This document shows, piece after piece, positions 5,402 through 5,465 of a stretch of 5,465 nucleotides of DNA. The stretch's first letter is position 1; every line of letters starts with the position of its first letter. Source of the stretch: an uncultured Bacilli bacterium (lineage in GTDB: Bacteria > Bacillota_I > Bacilli_A > RF39 > UBA660); NCBI GenBank assembly GCA_947591175.1, contig CANQDB010000092.1:1-5465 (forward strand), given 5' to 3'. The notes beneath the pieces are model-generated. The model was not told the origin of the DNA. It searched no databases and saw only the letters and a list, made by a program, of their open reading frames with translations. The translations under genes were made by a program, and so were the position numbers.

Positions 5402-5429
5402 AAACTGTGTAAAAGTGAGTACACAGTTT
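5402..5429. repeat. Perfect 10-bp inverted repeat between TR and the divergent gene
   Basis: AAACTGTGTA and TACACAGTTT flank an 8-base loop. On the plus strand the second arm runs into TTTTT (5427-5431), so it looks like a weak plus-strand terminator or attenuator placed directly before the ribosome site of the next gene. It could also be an operator: a TATAAT (5396-5401, plus strand) touches its left arm. The TR lies about 8 bases away on the other side. The choice between these roles is open. Confidence 0.55.
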
Positions 5430-5446
5430 TTATAATGGAGGAAAAA

Positions 5447-5465
5447 ATGGAAGAAAAAATAGAAA
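5447..5465 (+). CDS. Start of a divergent gene, cut by the right edge
   Basis: GGAGG (5437-5441) lies 5 bases before the ATG at 5447, which begins MEEKIE. An in-frame ATG at 5435 overlaps the ribosome site and is less likely. Only six codons are visible, so no product can be named. It is transcribed away from the retroelement, with the 5402-5429 inverted repeat in its leader. Whether it is the diversified target or an unrelated neighbour cannot be told from here. Confidence 0.5.

Noticed and set aside
1..5465. CRISPR array, tRNA or rRNA genes
   Set aside because: No spaced direct repeats, cloverleaf-like or rRNA-like sequence was seen on either strand.

Overview
The window is strongly AT-rich and has short intergenic gaps, AGGAGG-type ribosome binding sites and clostridial-looking proteins. 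This points to a low-GC Gram-positive bacterium (Bacillota, probably Clostridia or a relative, or one of its mobile elements). That assignment is inferred from composition and protein style only.

Right part (about 3133-5446, minus strand): a diversity-generating retroelement (DGR). In transcription order it holds: a template repeat (TR, about 5394-5325) rich in AAC/AAT codons; a structured non-coding spacer; a good intrinsic terminator (5156-5113); a small protein resembling the N-terminal mismatch-recognition domain of MutS (5098-4712); an Avd-like four-helix-bundle protein (4719-4288); a DGR-type reverse transcriptase with a YMDD centre and an IGNYTSQ motif (4315-3218); and a closing terminator (3174-3133). 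The three genes overlap (8 and 28 bases) and form one translational unit. In known DGRs the reverse transcriptase and Avd copy TR RNA into cDNA with errors opposite adenines, and that cDNA replaces a variable repeat (VR) in a target gene. I see no VR in the window, so the target lies outside it. The MutS-like protein and the terminator between TR and genes are the least ordinary parts.

Far right: a perfect 10-bp inverted repeat (5402-5429), then the first codons of a divergent plus-strand gene (from 5447).

Left part (1 to about 3165): decayed mobile DNA. From right to left it holds a short plus-strand coding remnant with an in-frame TGA (2958-3164), a truncated AlbA_2-type protein gene (2886-2194) joined directly to the 3' part of a tyrosine recombinase gene (about 2200-1748), and an ISL3-family insertion sequence whose terminus (1792) falls in the last codons of that recombinase. 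The element's transposase (1691 to the left edge) has no stop in view but is cut by the window edge. The left side looks like accessory DNA shaped by insertion and deletion, next to an apparently intact DGR.
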